Source: Thauera phenylacetica B4P | GTDB lineage: Bacteria > Pseudomonadota > Gammaproteobacteria > Burkholderiales > Rhodocyclaceae | Length of the DNA stretch: 41,017 nt | Direction of reading: 5' to 3' | Assembly (NCBI RefSeq): GCF_000310225.1 | Contig: NZ_AMXF01000015.1 | Span: 1-41,017, forward strand | Shown: piece after piece, positions 7,182 to 15,599 of the stretch | Position numbering within the stretch: position 1 is the stretch's first letter | How the letters are laid out: each line of letters starts with the position of its first letter | Position numbers and translations under genes: made by a program | Notes under the pieces: model-generated | Told to the model about the DNA's origin: nothing | What the model saw: the letters and a program-made list of their open reading frames with translations, nothing else | The model's database searches: none

Positions 7182-8879
7182 ATGCAGGCGAACAGCGAGG
7201 CCGTCCTCGTCGCCACCGGCGCGCTGCCGGCGCTGATCCTGATCGCCGCCGCGCTGACCTTGCCGGTGTGCCTGGCGCTCCTCGCGCTGTACCGGCGGGC
7301 GGTGCTGCGCTCGATGGCGCTCGCCAGTCCGGCCGCGGGGAGTGCCAGCTCGCACCCGCAAGAAACCCCTTCCACTCCCGCGACTCCACCGACCGCCGCG
7401 CTGCGCCTGGAGCCACGCGAGGAGGGCGCGGCGGGCGCCCGTCCCGCACAGGCGAGGATGCGGCGATCGCTGCGCGCGGCGGGCCTCGTCCAGCTGCTCG
7501 CCGGTCTCGCCTATGCCCTCGTGCTCACCACCGCCTGGATGCAATTCGCGTGGCAGGACGGCGGCTTCGTGCTCACCCGCTTCCTGCTGGTGTTCGCCTG
7601 CCACGCCTGGCCGGCCGTGCTCGCCGTCGGGCTGGTGACGGCCGGCACGACGCGGCAGCGCCTGTCGCTGGGGCTGGCCTACGTGCTGCCCATGCTCGTC
7701 CTCGCCGCCTGGGCGCTGTCGCGCAACCCGGCGCTTTCGGCGTTCGACCTCGCGGGCCTCTGGGCGAGCACCAACCTGCCGCCGACCCTGCTGCTGCTCG
7801 CCTTCCTGCATCGGCGTATCCGCGCAGTGGGGCCGCTGGTGCTCGCCTTCATGCTGGTCGCGGTGATCGGCGCCGAGGCGGCGGTCCGTCTGGCGGGGCA
7901 GAGCGAGGCGACGATGCGCATGGCGGTCGGCGCCGGCGGCGCGCTCGGCCTGGACGGCACGCAGACCTTCTGGGCGCTGCTGCTCGTGGGGGCCGCCGTC
8001 GCCACGCTGCTTGGGCGGCTGGTGCTGAAGTGGCTGGGCAGGCGCCACGTCGCACGACGCAGCAGCGACCAGCTCCTGACCCTGGAGGCGATGTGGCTGC
8101 TGTTCGCGGTGGTGCAGTCGGTGGGCTTCGCCTTCGAGGGGCTGGCCTGGCTCGCGGCCGGCCCGCTCGCCTTCCTCGCCTGGAAGCTCACGACCTTGGC
8201 GGGCTTCCGGCTCACCGGGCTCGGGCTCGGGCTCGCGCAAGGACCGGCGCCGGGGCTGCTGCTGCTGCGCGTATTCGCGCTCGGCGCGCGCAGCGAGCGC
8301 CTCTTCGACGCCTTCGGCAAGCGCTGGCTGCGCATCGGCCACATCGACATGATCGCCGGCCCCGACCTCGCCACCACGGCGGTCGAGCCCCACGAGTTCC
8401 TGGACTTCGTCGGTGGACGGCTATCGCGCGCCTTCGTGCGCGACGAGGCCGACCTCGCAAGGCGCCATGCCGCGCGTGCGCTGGGCCCCGATCCGGACGG
8501 CCGCCACCGCGTCAACGAGTTCTTCTGCCACGACGACACCTGGCGTCCGACCATGCTGTGCCTGGCGCGCGCCGCGGATGCGGTGCTGATGGACCTGCGC
8601 GGCTTCTCGCCGCAGAACGAGGGCTGCCGCTACGAGCTGCAACAGCTGCTCGACCACGTGGCGCTGGAGCGCGTGGTGGTGCTGGTCGGGCGCGATACCG
8701 ACCGCGGTTTTCTGGACAGCACGCTCGCCGCGCTGTGGCAGTCGAGCCGGGCGGATTCGCCCAACCGCGACAAGCCGGGGCCGCTGCTGCGCATGGTCGA
8801 GGAACGCGGGGACGACACCGCCGAGCGCCTGGTCGAAGCCTTGCTGGAAGCACCGCCGCGGAAAGCGGCGGTGCCTTGA
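7182..8879 (+). CDS. Unrecognised multi-spanning membrane protein with a cytosolic Rossmann/TIR-like C-terminal domain
   Basis: A 565-residue protein I cannot assign to a named family. An N-terminal helix (about residues 10-37) is followed by a Pro/Ala/Thr-rich polar linker (45-95). About seven more hydrophobic helices follow (roughly 100-123, 128-154, 160-180, 198-210, 215-236, 261-285, 302-336). From about 358 to 520 lies a soluble domain with alternating strands and helices: LLLRVFALG, HIDMIAGPD, ADAVLMDLRGF, then NEGCRYELQQL and ERVVVLVGRD. The pattern of a hydrophobic strand ending in Asp, followed by a small loop and a Glu in a YEL helix, resembles TIR/SLOG-type Rossmann-like folds. The start ATG at 7182 gives a sensible first membrane segment. 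TATACT at 7131-7136 is a possible -10 element. It is convergent with the next small gene, and its last codons form a perfect 9-bp GC stem (8851-8873). Confidence 0.8.
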   Translation: MQANSEAVLVATGALPALILIAAALTLPVCLALLALYRRAVLRSMALASPAAGSASSHPQETPSTPATPPTAALRLEPREEGAAGARPAQARMRRSLRAAGLVQLLAGLAYALVLTTAWMQFAWQDGGFVLTRFLLVFACHAWPAVLAVGLVTAGTTRQRLSLGLAYVLPMLVLAAWALSRNPALSAFDLAGLWASTNLPPTLLLLAFLHRRIRAVGPLVLAFMLVAVIGAEAAVRLAGQSEATMRMAVGAGGALGLDGTQTFWALLLVGAAVATLLGRLVLKWLGRRHVARRSSDQLLTLEAMWLLFAVVQSVGFAFEGLAWLAAGPLAFLAWKLTTLAGFRLTGLGLGLAQGPAPGLLLLRVFALGARSERLFDAFGKRWLRIGHIDMIAGPDLATTAVEPHEFLDFVGGRLSRAFVRDEADLARRHAARALGPDPDGRHRVNEFFCHDDTWRPTMLCLARAADAVLMDLRGFSPQNEGCRYELQQLLDHVALERVVVLVGRDTDRGFLDSTLAALWQSSRADSPNRDKPGPLLRMVEERGDDTAERLVEALLEAPPRKAAVP

Positions 8880-8892
8880 ACGGACGAAAGGA

Positions 8893-9210
8893 TCAGCCGA
8901 CCACGAAGGACGAGACGTCCACCCGCACCGCGGGACGGTCGAGCGCGACCGCGGTGTGGAGCGCGTACTTGCGCGCCCATTCGCCAGCCTGCTCGAAGCG
9001 GCCCTCGCCACCGTACTTGGCGACGTTGAGCACCATGTCGAGCACGAGCACCTTGCCCATCGGGTTGGACGGGGTGCACTCGAGATCCTCGAATTCCCTT
9101 GCGAGCCAGCTGCGGGCCTGCTCCTTGGTGGTCGAGGCGACATCGGCATCGCGCAGCGGGAACTCGTACTCGCGCTCGCCTCCGAAGACCACGGTCACGG
9201 TGTGGGACAT
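8893..9210 (-). CDS. Small conserved-looking hypothetical protein (105 aa)
   Basis: A 105-residue, mildly acidic soluble protein starting MSHTVTVVFGGEREYEFPL and ending RVDVSSFVVG. A GGAGG (complement of 9220-9224) sits nine bases before the ATG at 9208-9210, so translation is well supported. No signal peptide, membrane segment or recognisable catalytic motif is visible. It looks like a beta-rich N-terminus followed by helices (TKEQARSWLAREFEDLE, GEGRFEQAGEWARKYALH). I do not know a function. It is divergent from the AmpG-like operon across 154 bases and convergent with the membrane protein gene. Confidence 0.75.
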   Translation of the reverse strand: MSHTVTVVFGGEREYEFPLRDADVASTTKEQARSWLAREFEDLECTPSNPMGKVLVLDMVLNVAKYGGEGRFEQAGEWARKYALHTAVALDRPAVRVDVSSFVVG

Positions 9211-9364
9211 GAAAAACGACCTCCACGAATCGGGGAATTTGGCTTTCCCGGCATTGTTGAGTCAGAACGAGCCGGACGCAAGCAAAGTATCGAATTGTGT
9301 AAACCGGGGGGCCGCGGATGATCTGCGATAATGCGCGGCCCTGCAACACCCCGGCCGTCCCTCC

Positions 9365-10894
9365 TTGTCCGCCCCTCCCTCCCCTGCCTTCGCGCGTGCC
9401 TGGCGACTGTCCGCCATCCTGGTGCTCGGCTTCGCCTCCGGCCTGCCGCTGGCGCTGACCGGCCAGGCCATGCAGGCCTGGCTGACGGTCGATGGCGTGG
9501 ACCTCGCGACCATCGGCTTCTTCGGCCTGGTCGGCGTGCCCTACACCTTCAAGTTCCTGTGGGCACCACTGATGGACCGCTTCGAGCCGCCCTGGCTGGG
9601 CCGCCGGCGCGGCTGGCTGGCGCTCACCCAGCTCGCGCTGGCGGTGCTGCTGTGGTGGATGGCGAGCCTGTCGCCGACGGCCACGCCGGGCCTGTTCGCC
9701 GCCGCCGCGGTGGCGATCGCCTTCCTGTCGGCCTCGCAGGACGTGGTGGTCGACGCCTACCGCACCGACCTGCTGCCGGAGGCCGAGCGCGGGCTGGGCG
9801 CCTCGGTGCACGTGTTCGCCTACCGCCTGGCGATGATCCTGTCCGGCGGCATCGCGCTGATCTGGGCAGGGCAGTGGGCGTCGTGGCCGCGGGTGTACGA
9901 GACCATGGCGCTGATCATGGCGGCCTGCGCCGTGGTGTCGCTGCTGGCGCTGCCGCGCGTGTCGGCGGCGCTGAAGCCGCTCGATTCCGACCCCAGGCGC
10001 GAGCTGCTCGGCTTCGCCGCGATGCTGGCCGGGGTGGCCGCAGGCTACTGGATCGCCCGCCAGGCGCTGATCCTGATCGGCCTCGATCCGAACGACGCCA
10101 ACCGCTGGATCCAGCTCCTGTTCGTGATGGCGGAGATCGCGCTGGCGCTGCCGCTGGCGGGCTGGGCGGCGCGGCGCGCCGGCTTCGAGACGCTCAACCG
10201 CTCGCTGTCGAGCTACTTCGCGCAGCAGGGCGCCGCCGCCTTCCTGGCGCTGATCATCCTGTACAAGCTCGGCGACGCCTTCGCCGGCAGCCTGACCACG
10301 CCCTTCCTGATCAAGGGCATGGGGTTCTCGCAGGAAGAGGTGGGCATCGCCAACAAGGTGATCGGCATCTGGCTGACCATCCTCGGCGCCTTCATCGGCG
10401 GGCTGATCATGACGCGGCTGGCGCTGTACCGCTCGCTGCTGCTGTTCGGCGTGCTGCAGCTGGTGTCCAACTTCGGCTTCTATCTGCTCGCCAGGCTCGG
10501 CAAGGGTGCGTGGGGCGCGGTGATGGTGCCGGCCTTCGACTGGGGCTTCGTGGCGCTCGATGCGCCGGCCGCGCTCGATCTGCTGCTGCTGACCGTGATC
10601 GCCGGCGAGAACATCACCGGCGGCATGGGCACGGTGGCCTTCGTCGCGCTGCTGATGGGGCTGTGCAACCAGCGCTTCACCGCCACCCACTACGCCTTGC
10701 TGTCGGCCTTCGCCGCGGTGGGGCGGATCTATGTGAGCCCGCTGTCGGGCGTGCTGTCGCAGAGCATCGGCTGGCCAGCCTTCTTCCTGTTCTCGATCGT
10801 CGTCGCCGTGCCGGGCGTGGTGATGGTGTGGTGGCTGCGCGACGCGCTGGCGCGCCTCGGCCGGCCGCAGACCGACGGCGCGGTGGACGACTGA
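9365..10894 (+). CDS. ampG: AmpG-like muropeptide/MFS permease
   Basis: A 509-residue major-facilitator protein with 12 or more hydrophobic helices. The N-terminal segment LGFASGLPLALTGQAMQAWL followed by GVPYTFKFLWAPLMDRF is characteristic of AmpG, the importer of GlcNAc-anhydroMurNAc muropeptides for peptidoglycan recycling. ASQDVVVDAYRTDLL and TTPFLIKGMGFS are further family segments. The start used is TTG at 9365, since no ATG lies in frame after the upstream stop; there is no convincing Shine-Dalgarno sequence. The stop overlaps the next gene in TGATG, so azlC, azlD and the glycosylase probably share its transcript. A more general MFS function cannot be excluded. Confidence 0.88.
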   Translation: MSAPPSPAFARAWRLSAILVLGFASGLPLALTGQAMQAWLTVDGVDLATIGFFGLVGVPYTFKFLWAPLMDRFEPPWLGRRRGWLALTQLALAVLLWWMASLSPTATPGLFAAAAVAIAFLSASQDVVVDAYRTDLLPEAERGLGASVHVFAYRLAMILSGGIALIWAGQWASWPRVYETMALIMAACAVVSLLALPRVSAALKPLDSDPRRELLGFAAMLAGVAAGYWIARQALILIGLDPNDANRWIQLLFVMAEIALALPLAGWAARRAGFETLNRSLSSYFAQQGAAAFLALIILYKLGDAFAGSLTTPFLIKGMGFSQEEVGIANKVIGIWLTILGAFIGGLIMTRLALYRSLLLFGVLQLVSNFGFYLLARLGKGAWGAVMVPAFDWGFVALDAPAALDLLLLTVIAGENITGGMGTVAFVALLMGLCNQRFTATHYALLSAFAAVGRIYVSPLSGVLSQSIGWPAFFLFSIVVAVPGVVMVWWLRDALARLGRPQTDGAVDD

Positions 10895-11657
10895 TGGCGC
10901 CCACCGGCACGAGCGCACGCCGCGAGTTCCTCGCCGGCTGCCGCGACGAGGCGCCGCTGCTGCTCGGCGTGGCGCCCTTCGGCATGATCTACGGCATCGC
11001 CGCGCTCGCCGCCGGGGTGCCGGCCTGGCTCGCGCAGCTGGCCTCGGCCATCGTCTTCGCCGGCGCCGCACAGCTCGTCATCGTGCAGTGCTGGCCGCGG
11101 GCGCGGGCTTCATCCCCATCGCGCTCACCTCCGGCCTGCTCAACCTGCGCCACGTGCTGTACAGCGCCTCGATGGCGGAGTACGTGCGCCACCTGCCGCG
11201 GCGCTGGCGCCTGCTGCTGGCCTACGTGCTCACCGACGAGGCCTACGCGGTGGCGGTGCTGCGCTACCAGCAGCGCCATGCGGGCGAGGCGGACCAGGCT
11301 GAACACACTGACTCCGGCACGCCGGCCGCGGACGCCACGGCCGACCTGCGTCACTGGTACTTCCTCGGCGCCGGCTTCACGCTGTGGGCGGGCTGGCAGC
11401 TGTCGACCGCCGCCGGGCTGCTGTTCGGCGCCACCATCCCGCCGGAGTGGGAACTCGACTTCGCCGTGCCGCTGACCTTCATCGCCCTGCTCACCCTGCT
11501 GCTGCGCGAGCGCGCCGGCCAGGCCGCGGCGCTCGTCGCCGGCCTCGGCGCGCTCGCCTTCGCCGCCCTGCCCTACAAGCTCGGCCTGGTGGCGGCGATC
11601 GTGCTCGGGCTGGCCGCCGGCGCGTGGACGGTACGCCGGCTGGAGCAGGCGCGATGA
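10894..11657 (+). pseudogene. azlC: azlC, branched-chain amino acid exporter large subunit, interrupted by a frameshift
   Basis: The reading frame from ATG 10894 encodes a normal AzlC N-terminus (EFLAGCRDEAPLLLGVAPFGMIYG...AGAAQLVIVQ, about 65 residues), then loses similarity at about 11089. Another frame picks up at once with LAAGAGFIPIALTSGLLNLRHVLYSAS and continues as a good AzlC C-terminal half to the TGA at 11655-11657. One extra base between 11088 and 11089 would restore a single protein of about 254 residues. AzlC and AzlD together form an inner-membrane exporter for branched-chain amino acids or analogues. The frameshift may be a sequencing error or a true inactivation. Downstream azlD overlaps by ATGA and is intact, and codon use stays normal on both sides, which argues for a recent change or an error. 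Confidence 0.82.
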
Positions 11658-11983
11658 GCACGACGACCCTGCTCCTGCTGCTGGTGCTGGTCGGCGTGCT
11701 GACCTACCTGTACCGCTACGCGATGATCGGCCTCTTCGCCAGCCGCAGCCTGCCCGGCTGGCTGCATGCCCTGTGCCGCCACATCGCGCCGGCGAGCTTC
11801 GCCGCGCTGACCGCGAGCGCGCTCTTCGTCGCCGGCGGCGAGGTCGTGTTCGCCTTCGACACCCCGCGCCCCTGGGCGGCGCTGGTCGCGGTGCTGGTGG
11901 CCTGGCGCACGCGCAACGTGCTCGCCACCATCGGCGCCGGCATGGCCGCCCTCTACCTGCTCAAGCTGCTCTTCCCGACATGA
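11654..11983 (+). CDS. azlD: AzlD, small subunit of branched-chain amino acid exporter
   Basis: A 109-residue protein with four hydrophobic helices and the AzlD pattern LTYLYRYAMIGLFASRSLPGW followed by CRHIAPASFAALTASAL and ending GAGMAALYLLKLLF. It is the small partner of AzlC in the inner membrane. It overlaps azlC by ATGA at its start and the uracil-DNA glycosylase gene by ATGA at its end, so it is translationally coupled on both sides. Because azlC is frameshifted here, AzlD may lack a working partner. Confidence 0.9.
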   Translation: MSTTTLLLLLVLVGVLTYLYRYAMIGLFASRSLPGWLHALCRHIAPASFAALTASALFVAGGEVVFAFDTPRPWAALVAVLVAWRTRNVLATIGAGMAALYLLKLLFPT

Positions 11984-12702
11984 CCGCCCGCATCCTGATC
12001 GACGCCGCCCGCGAACTGTCCGCGGCGGTGGACGCGCTACCCTTCGCGCCCCCGGTGACCCACGTCTACAACCCGCTCGACTACGCCTGGGAGGTGCACC
12101 GGCGCTACCTCGAGCGCTATGGCGACGGCCGCCGCCGCGTGGTCTTCGTGGGCATGAACCCCGGCCCCTTCGGCATGGCGCAGATCGGCGTGCCCTTCGG
12201 CGAGATCGCCAGCGCACGCGACTGGCTGGGGCTGGAGGGTCCGGTCGGGCAGCCGCGCGTCGTCAATCCGAAGCGGCCGGTGGAAGGCTTCGCCTGCGCG
12301 CGCTCCGAGGTGAGCGGCCAGCGCCTGTGGGGCCTGTTCCGCGCCCGCTACGGCGCACCCGAGGCCTTCTTCGCCGAGCACTTCGTCGCCAACTACTGCC
12401 CGCTGGTGTTCTTCGAGGGCGGGCGCAACCTCACCCCCGACAAGCTGCCGATGGCCGAGCAGCGCCCGCTGCTGGCCGCCTGCGACGCGCACCTGCGCGC
12501 CCTGGTCGGGGCGCTGCAGCCCGAGTGGGTGATCGGCATCGGCAACTGGGCGGAGAAGCGCGCCAGCGAGGCGCTCGCCGGGATGCCCGGGCTGAAGTTC
12601 GGCCGCGTGCTGCACCCCAGCCCCGCCAGCCCCGCCGCCAACCGCGGCTGGGCCGAGGCAGCCTCGGCACAGCTCGTCGCCCTCGGGATCTGGCCGGCCT
12701 AG
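11980..12702 (+). CDS. SMUG1-type single-strand-selective uracil-DNA glycosylase
   Basis: A 240-residue member of UDG superfamily 3 that removes uracil and some oxidised pyrimidines from DNA to begin base-excision repair. Both active-site motifs are clear. GMNPGPFGMAQIGVPFGE (about residues 58-75) carries the Asn that positions water (N60). HPSPASPAANRGW (212-224) carries the conserved His (H212). VANYCPLVFFEGGRNLTP is also typical of SMUG1. The family is best known from animals and is found sporadically in bacteria. The start ATG 11980 overlaps the azlD stop by ATGA, so expression is tied to the ampG-azlCD operon, with no obvious functional link. Confidence 0.92.
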   Translation: MTARILIDAARELSAAVDALPFAPPVTHVYNPLDYAWEVHRRYLERYGDGRRRVVFVGMNPGPFGMAQIGVPFGEIASARDWLGLEGPVGQPRVVNPKRPVEGFACARSEVSGQRLWGLFRARYGAPEAFFAEHFVANYCPLVFFEGGRNLTPDKLPMAEQRPLLAACDAHLRALVGALQPEWVIGIGNWAEKRASEALAGMPGLKFGRVLHPSPASPAANRGWAEAASAQLVALGIWPA

Positions 12703-12745
12703 GCACCGCTGGGCGGCGAGGGACCGCACGCCGCACCGCCACCCT

Positions 12746-13648
12746 TCAGTTCGTGGATTCCGACACCAGCCCGGCGATCACGCCGCGCAACCAGCGATTG
12801 CCCGGGTCGTGGTGGAAGCGCGCGTGCCAATGCTGCTTGACGGTGTACTCCGGCAGGGGAAAAGGCACCGGCAGGACGCTGAACTCGCCACGCCCACGCA
12901 ACAGCTCGCCCAGGCGCCGCGGCACCGTCATCAACAGGTCGGTGTGTTCGACGATGAAGGCGGCCCCGAGAAAGTTGGGGATGTCCAGGACGATCCGACG
13001 CTCGATGCCCAGGCGGGCGATCTCCTGCTCGATGACATGATGCCCCGTGCCGGTGGCACGGAAGACCGCGTGGTCTTCGGCCTCGAATTGCGCACGCGTG
13101 AGGCCGCCATGGATGCGGGGATGGTCCGCGCTGGCGAGGCAGACATAGTTCTGGCGGAAGAGGGCCTGCTGATAGAAGCCGGCCTCGAGGGCCGGGATGA
13201 AGCCGACGGCGAGGTCGGCTTCACCGGACTCCAGCTCCCGGCCGGTATCGTCGCCCAGGGGAGCGATGTCGATGCGGACGCCGGGCGCGACTGCACGCAG
13301 TGCCCTCCACAGGCGCGGCAGCAGAACCAGGTGGGTGATGTCCGTCATGGCGATGCGGAACCGGCGTATCGAAGTCGCGGGATCGAAGACGCTGCGATGA
13401 CCGAACGCGGCCTCGAGCGCGTCGAGCGCCTTGCGGATCGGCTGCAAGAGCTCCTCCGCCAGGGGCGTGGGCTCCATTCCCCCCGAGGTGCGCACGAACA
13501 AGGGGTCCGAGAAGTGCTCGCGCAGCTTGCCGAGCGCGATGCTGACCGCAGGCTGGCCGAGCTCGAGCGCGTCGGCGGCACGGCTCACGCTGCGCGTCTT
13601 GTGGATCGCCTCGAAAACCTGCAGAAGACGAAGATCGGGCGTGTTCAT
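12746..13648 (-). CDS. LysR-family transcriptional regulator of the gentisate operon
   Basis: A 300-residue LysR-type regulator. The N-terminal winged helix-turn-helix is LRLLQVFEAIHKTRSVSRAADALELGQPAVSIALGKLREHF, split by the usual turn (about residues 6-47). The effector-binding domain covers about 90-300 (FRIAMTDITHLVLLPRLW onward). The overall style, including PLFVRTSGGMEPTPLAEEL, resembles NahR/NodD-like regulators that respond to aromatic acids. The start ATG 13646-13648 gives the canonical MNTPDLRLLQVF; a 15-residue longer form is possible. It is divergent from the gentisate operon across 169 bases, so I infer that it controls that operon with 3-hydroxybenzoate, gentisate or a similar acid as effector. 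Confidence 0.92.
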   Translation of the reverse strand: MNTPDLRLLQVFEAIHKTRSVSRAADALELGQPAVSIALGKLREHFSDPLFVRTSGGMEPTPLAEELLQPIRKALDALEAAFGHRSVFDPATSIRRFRIAMTDITHLVLLPRLWRALRAVAPGVRIDIAPLGDDTGRELESGEADLAVGFIPALEAGFYQQALFRQNYVCLASADHPRIHGGLTRAQFEAEDHAVFRATGTGHHVIEQEIARLGIERRIVLDIPNFLGAAFIVEHTDLLMTVPRRLGELLRGRGEFSVLPVPFPLPEYTVKQHWHARFHHDPGNRWLRGVIAGLVSESTN

Positions 13649-13660
13649 CGTTCGACCATT

Positions 13661-13675
13661 ATTCGAAATTCGAAT
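13661..13675. promoter_or_regulatory. Palindromic LysR-box candidate between regulator and gentisate operon
   Basis: ATTCGAAATTCGAAT is a perfect palindrome around a single central base. It lies 13 bases upstream of the regulator ATG and about 140 bases upstream of the dioxygenase gene. LysR regulators usually bind a T-N11-A palindrome in such divergent regions and repress their own gene. An AT-rich stretch with possible -10 elements lies at 13711-13727. No other strong site was seen in 13649-13817. Confidence 0.55.
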
Positions 13676-13817
13676 CGATAGTATTCCATGCATTGCCTGG
13701 ACCGTAGGTTTATCGATCTATAAATTTCCCTTCATCACAACGTCAGGCCAGGCGCTTTGATCCAGCTCAAAGCATCGTCGCCAGGCCGGTCACGACAACC
13801 CGATGGAGGAGTCAGCA

Positions 13818-14858
13818 ATGCAGGAACTTGGTCGTCTGGATGATCTGCCGCTCGCCTACCGCGAGTCCCTCGACGCACAGAATCTGGTGCCGCTGTGGCC
13901 CAGCCTGCGCTCGGTCCTGCCCCCAGGGATCCCCGCTCGGCGCACCCGGCCGACGATGTGGGCGTACGCGGCGCTACGCCCGCTGCTGATCCAGGCCGGC
14001 GAGCTGACCCCGATCGAGAAGGCGGAGCGCCGCGTGCTGGTGCTCGCCAACCCTGGCCACGGCCTGGAGAAGATGCAGGCGAGCGCGTCGATCTATCTCG
14101 GCATGCAACTGCTCCAGCCGGGCGAATGGGCGCCCGCGCACCGGCATACCCCGAACGCGGTGCGCATGATCGTCGAAGGCGAAGGCGCCTACACGACCGT
14201 CGATGGCGAGAAGTGCCCGATGAGCCGCGGCGACCTGATCCTCACCCCGACCGGCTTGTGGCACGAGCATGGCCACGACGGCGACCAGCCCGTGATCTGG
14301 CTCGACGTGCTCGACCTGCCGCTGGTCTATTACACCGAGACTTCCTATGCGATCGAGGGCAAGGAGCAGGAGATCACCGCCACCCGCCTCGAGCGCGGCT
14401 ATGCCCGCGGCGGCATCGTGCCCTCGCCGGTGTTCTCCCGCGGCAGCGCCCGCCGCTACCCGATGCTGCGCTATCCCTGGGCGGATGCCCGTGCCGCGCT
14501 GCTGAGCCTCGCCGAGGCCAGCCCCGATGTGGAGGCGGTGCAGGTCGCCTACGTGAACCCCGAGACCGGCTCGGACTGCCAGAACATTCTCGGCTTCTCC
14601 GCGCTGATGCTGCGCCCGGGCGAGACGCTGAACCTGCCCGCACGCTCGCCGGCCATGATGTTCCACCTGATCGAGGGGGGAGCCGAAGTGGCGGTCGAGG
14701 ACAAGCAGTTCAGGCTCGCCGCGGCCGACACCTGCTGCGCGCCGGGCTACGAGCCGGTCACCCTGAAGAACCTCTCGCAAGACGCACCCGCATTCCTCTT
14801 CGTCGCAGACGAGAGCCCCCTGCACAAGAAGCTCGGCGTCTACGAAGTCCGCGCCTGA
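13818..14858 (+). CDS. nagI: Gentisate 1,2-dioxygenase
   Basis: A 346-residue bicupin ring-cleavage enzyme that opens gentisate (2,5-dihydroxybenzoate) to maleylpyruvate using Fe(II) and O2. The N-terminal cupin supplies the metal ligands: H108 and H110 in PAHRHTPNAVRMIVEGEGAY, and H149 in GLWHEHGH. A second, degenerate cupin lies at about 250-340 (FSALMLRPGETLNLPAR...MMFHLIEGGAEVAV). RRTRPTMWAYAALRPLL is typical of the family. The ATG at 13818 follows GGAGG (13805-13809) at good distance. It is the first gene of a four-gene operon and lies 30 bases ahead of the hydrolase gene. Confidence 0.95.
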   Translation: MQELGRLDDLPLAYRESLDAQNLVPLWPSLRSVLPPGIPARRTRPTMWAYAALRPLLIQAGELTPIEKAERRVLVLANPGHGLEKMQASASIYLGMQLLQPGEWAPAHRHTPNAVRMIVEGEGAYTTVDGEKCPMSRGDLILTPTGLWHEHGHDGDQPVIWLDVLDLPLVYYTETSYAIEGKEQEITATRLERGYARGGIVPSPVFSRGSARRYPMLRYPWADARAALLSLAEASPDVEAVQVAYVNPETGSDCQNILGFSALMLRPGETLNLPARSPAMMFHLIEGGAEVAVEDKQFRLAAADTCCAPGYEPVTLKNLSQDAPAFLFVADESPLHKKLGVYEVRA

Positions 14859-14888
14859 CCCCACACCCAACGATCCAGGAGAACCTCC

Positions 14889-15599
14889 ATGTCCGCAAGC
14901 AACTACCTGTTCCCGCCTTCACCCGTGTATTCGCTGCCCGTGCGTGGCAAGGAAGGCCGGTATCCAGTCAAGCGCATCTTCTGCGTGGGCCGCAACTATC
15001 ACGCTCACGCCGTCGAGATGGGCCGCCCGGTCGACAAGGCCACGATGAAGCCCTTCTACTTCATGAAGGACGCCTCGACCCTGGTCGAGTCCGGTGCGAC
15101 GGTGCCCTACCCCACCGGATCCTCGAACTACCACTACGAGATGGAACTCGTCGTGGCGATCGGCAAGGAAGGCTTCCGCATCTCCGAAGCCGACGCCGAC
15201 CAGCTGATCTACGCCTATGCCGCCGGCCTCGACATGACCCGCCGCGACCTGCAGCTGGTCGCCCGCGAACAGGGGCGGCCGTGGGACCTCGGCAAGAACT
15301 TCGAGAAGTCGGCGGTGTGCACCGAACTCGTCCCGGCCGCCGGCCTCGGTGTGCTGCAGAAGGGCGCGATCGACCTGAAGGTCAATGGCGAGACCAGGCA
15401 ATCGTCCGACCTCTCCATGCTGATCTGGGACCTGCGTGAGCTCATCGCCGACCTGTCCAAGTTCTACCACCTCCAGCCGGGCGACCTGATCTACACCGGC
15501 ACCCCGGAGGGTGTGGGCGCGGTGGTGAGCGGCGACCGCATCACCGGCACGGTCGAGGGTATCGGCGAAGTCAGCCTGAACATCGGCGCGGCCGAATAA
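14889..15599 (+). CDS. nagK: Fumarylpyruvate hydrolase (FAH family)
   Basis: A 236-residue member of the fumarylacetoacetate hydrolase family. It splits fumarylpyruvate into fumarate and pyruvate, the last step of the gentisate pathway. Family landmarks are [31 protein letters not shown] (metal-binding acidic residues), [26 protein letters not shown] and the C-terminal [16 protein letters not shown] good AGGAGA sequence precedes the ATG at 14889. Similar family members hydrolyse or decarboxylate other substrates, but the setting between gentisate dioxygenase and maleylpyruvate isomerase genes fixes the assignment. Confidence 0.94.
   Translation: MSASNYLFPPSPVYSLPVRGKEGRYPVKRIFCVGRNYHAHAVEMGRPVDKATMKPFYFMKDASTLVESGATVPYPTGSSNYHYEMELVVAIGKEGFRISEADADQLIYAYAAGLDMTRRDLQLVAREQGRPWDLGKNFEKSAVCTELVPAAGLGVLQKGAIDLKVNGETRQSSDLSMLIWDLRELIADLSKFYHLQPGDLIYTGTPEGVGAVVSGDRITGTVEGIGEVSLNIGAAE

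Noticed and set aside
8851-8873. Intrinsic terminator at the end of the large membrane-protein gene
   Set aside because: The 9-bp GC stem is perfect but lies within the last codons and is not followed by a T-run. It may only reflect coding sequence.
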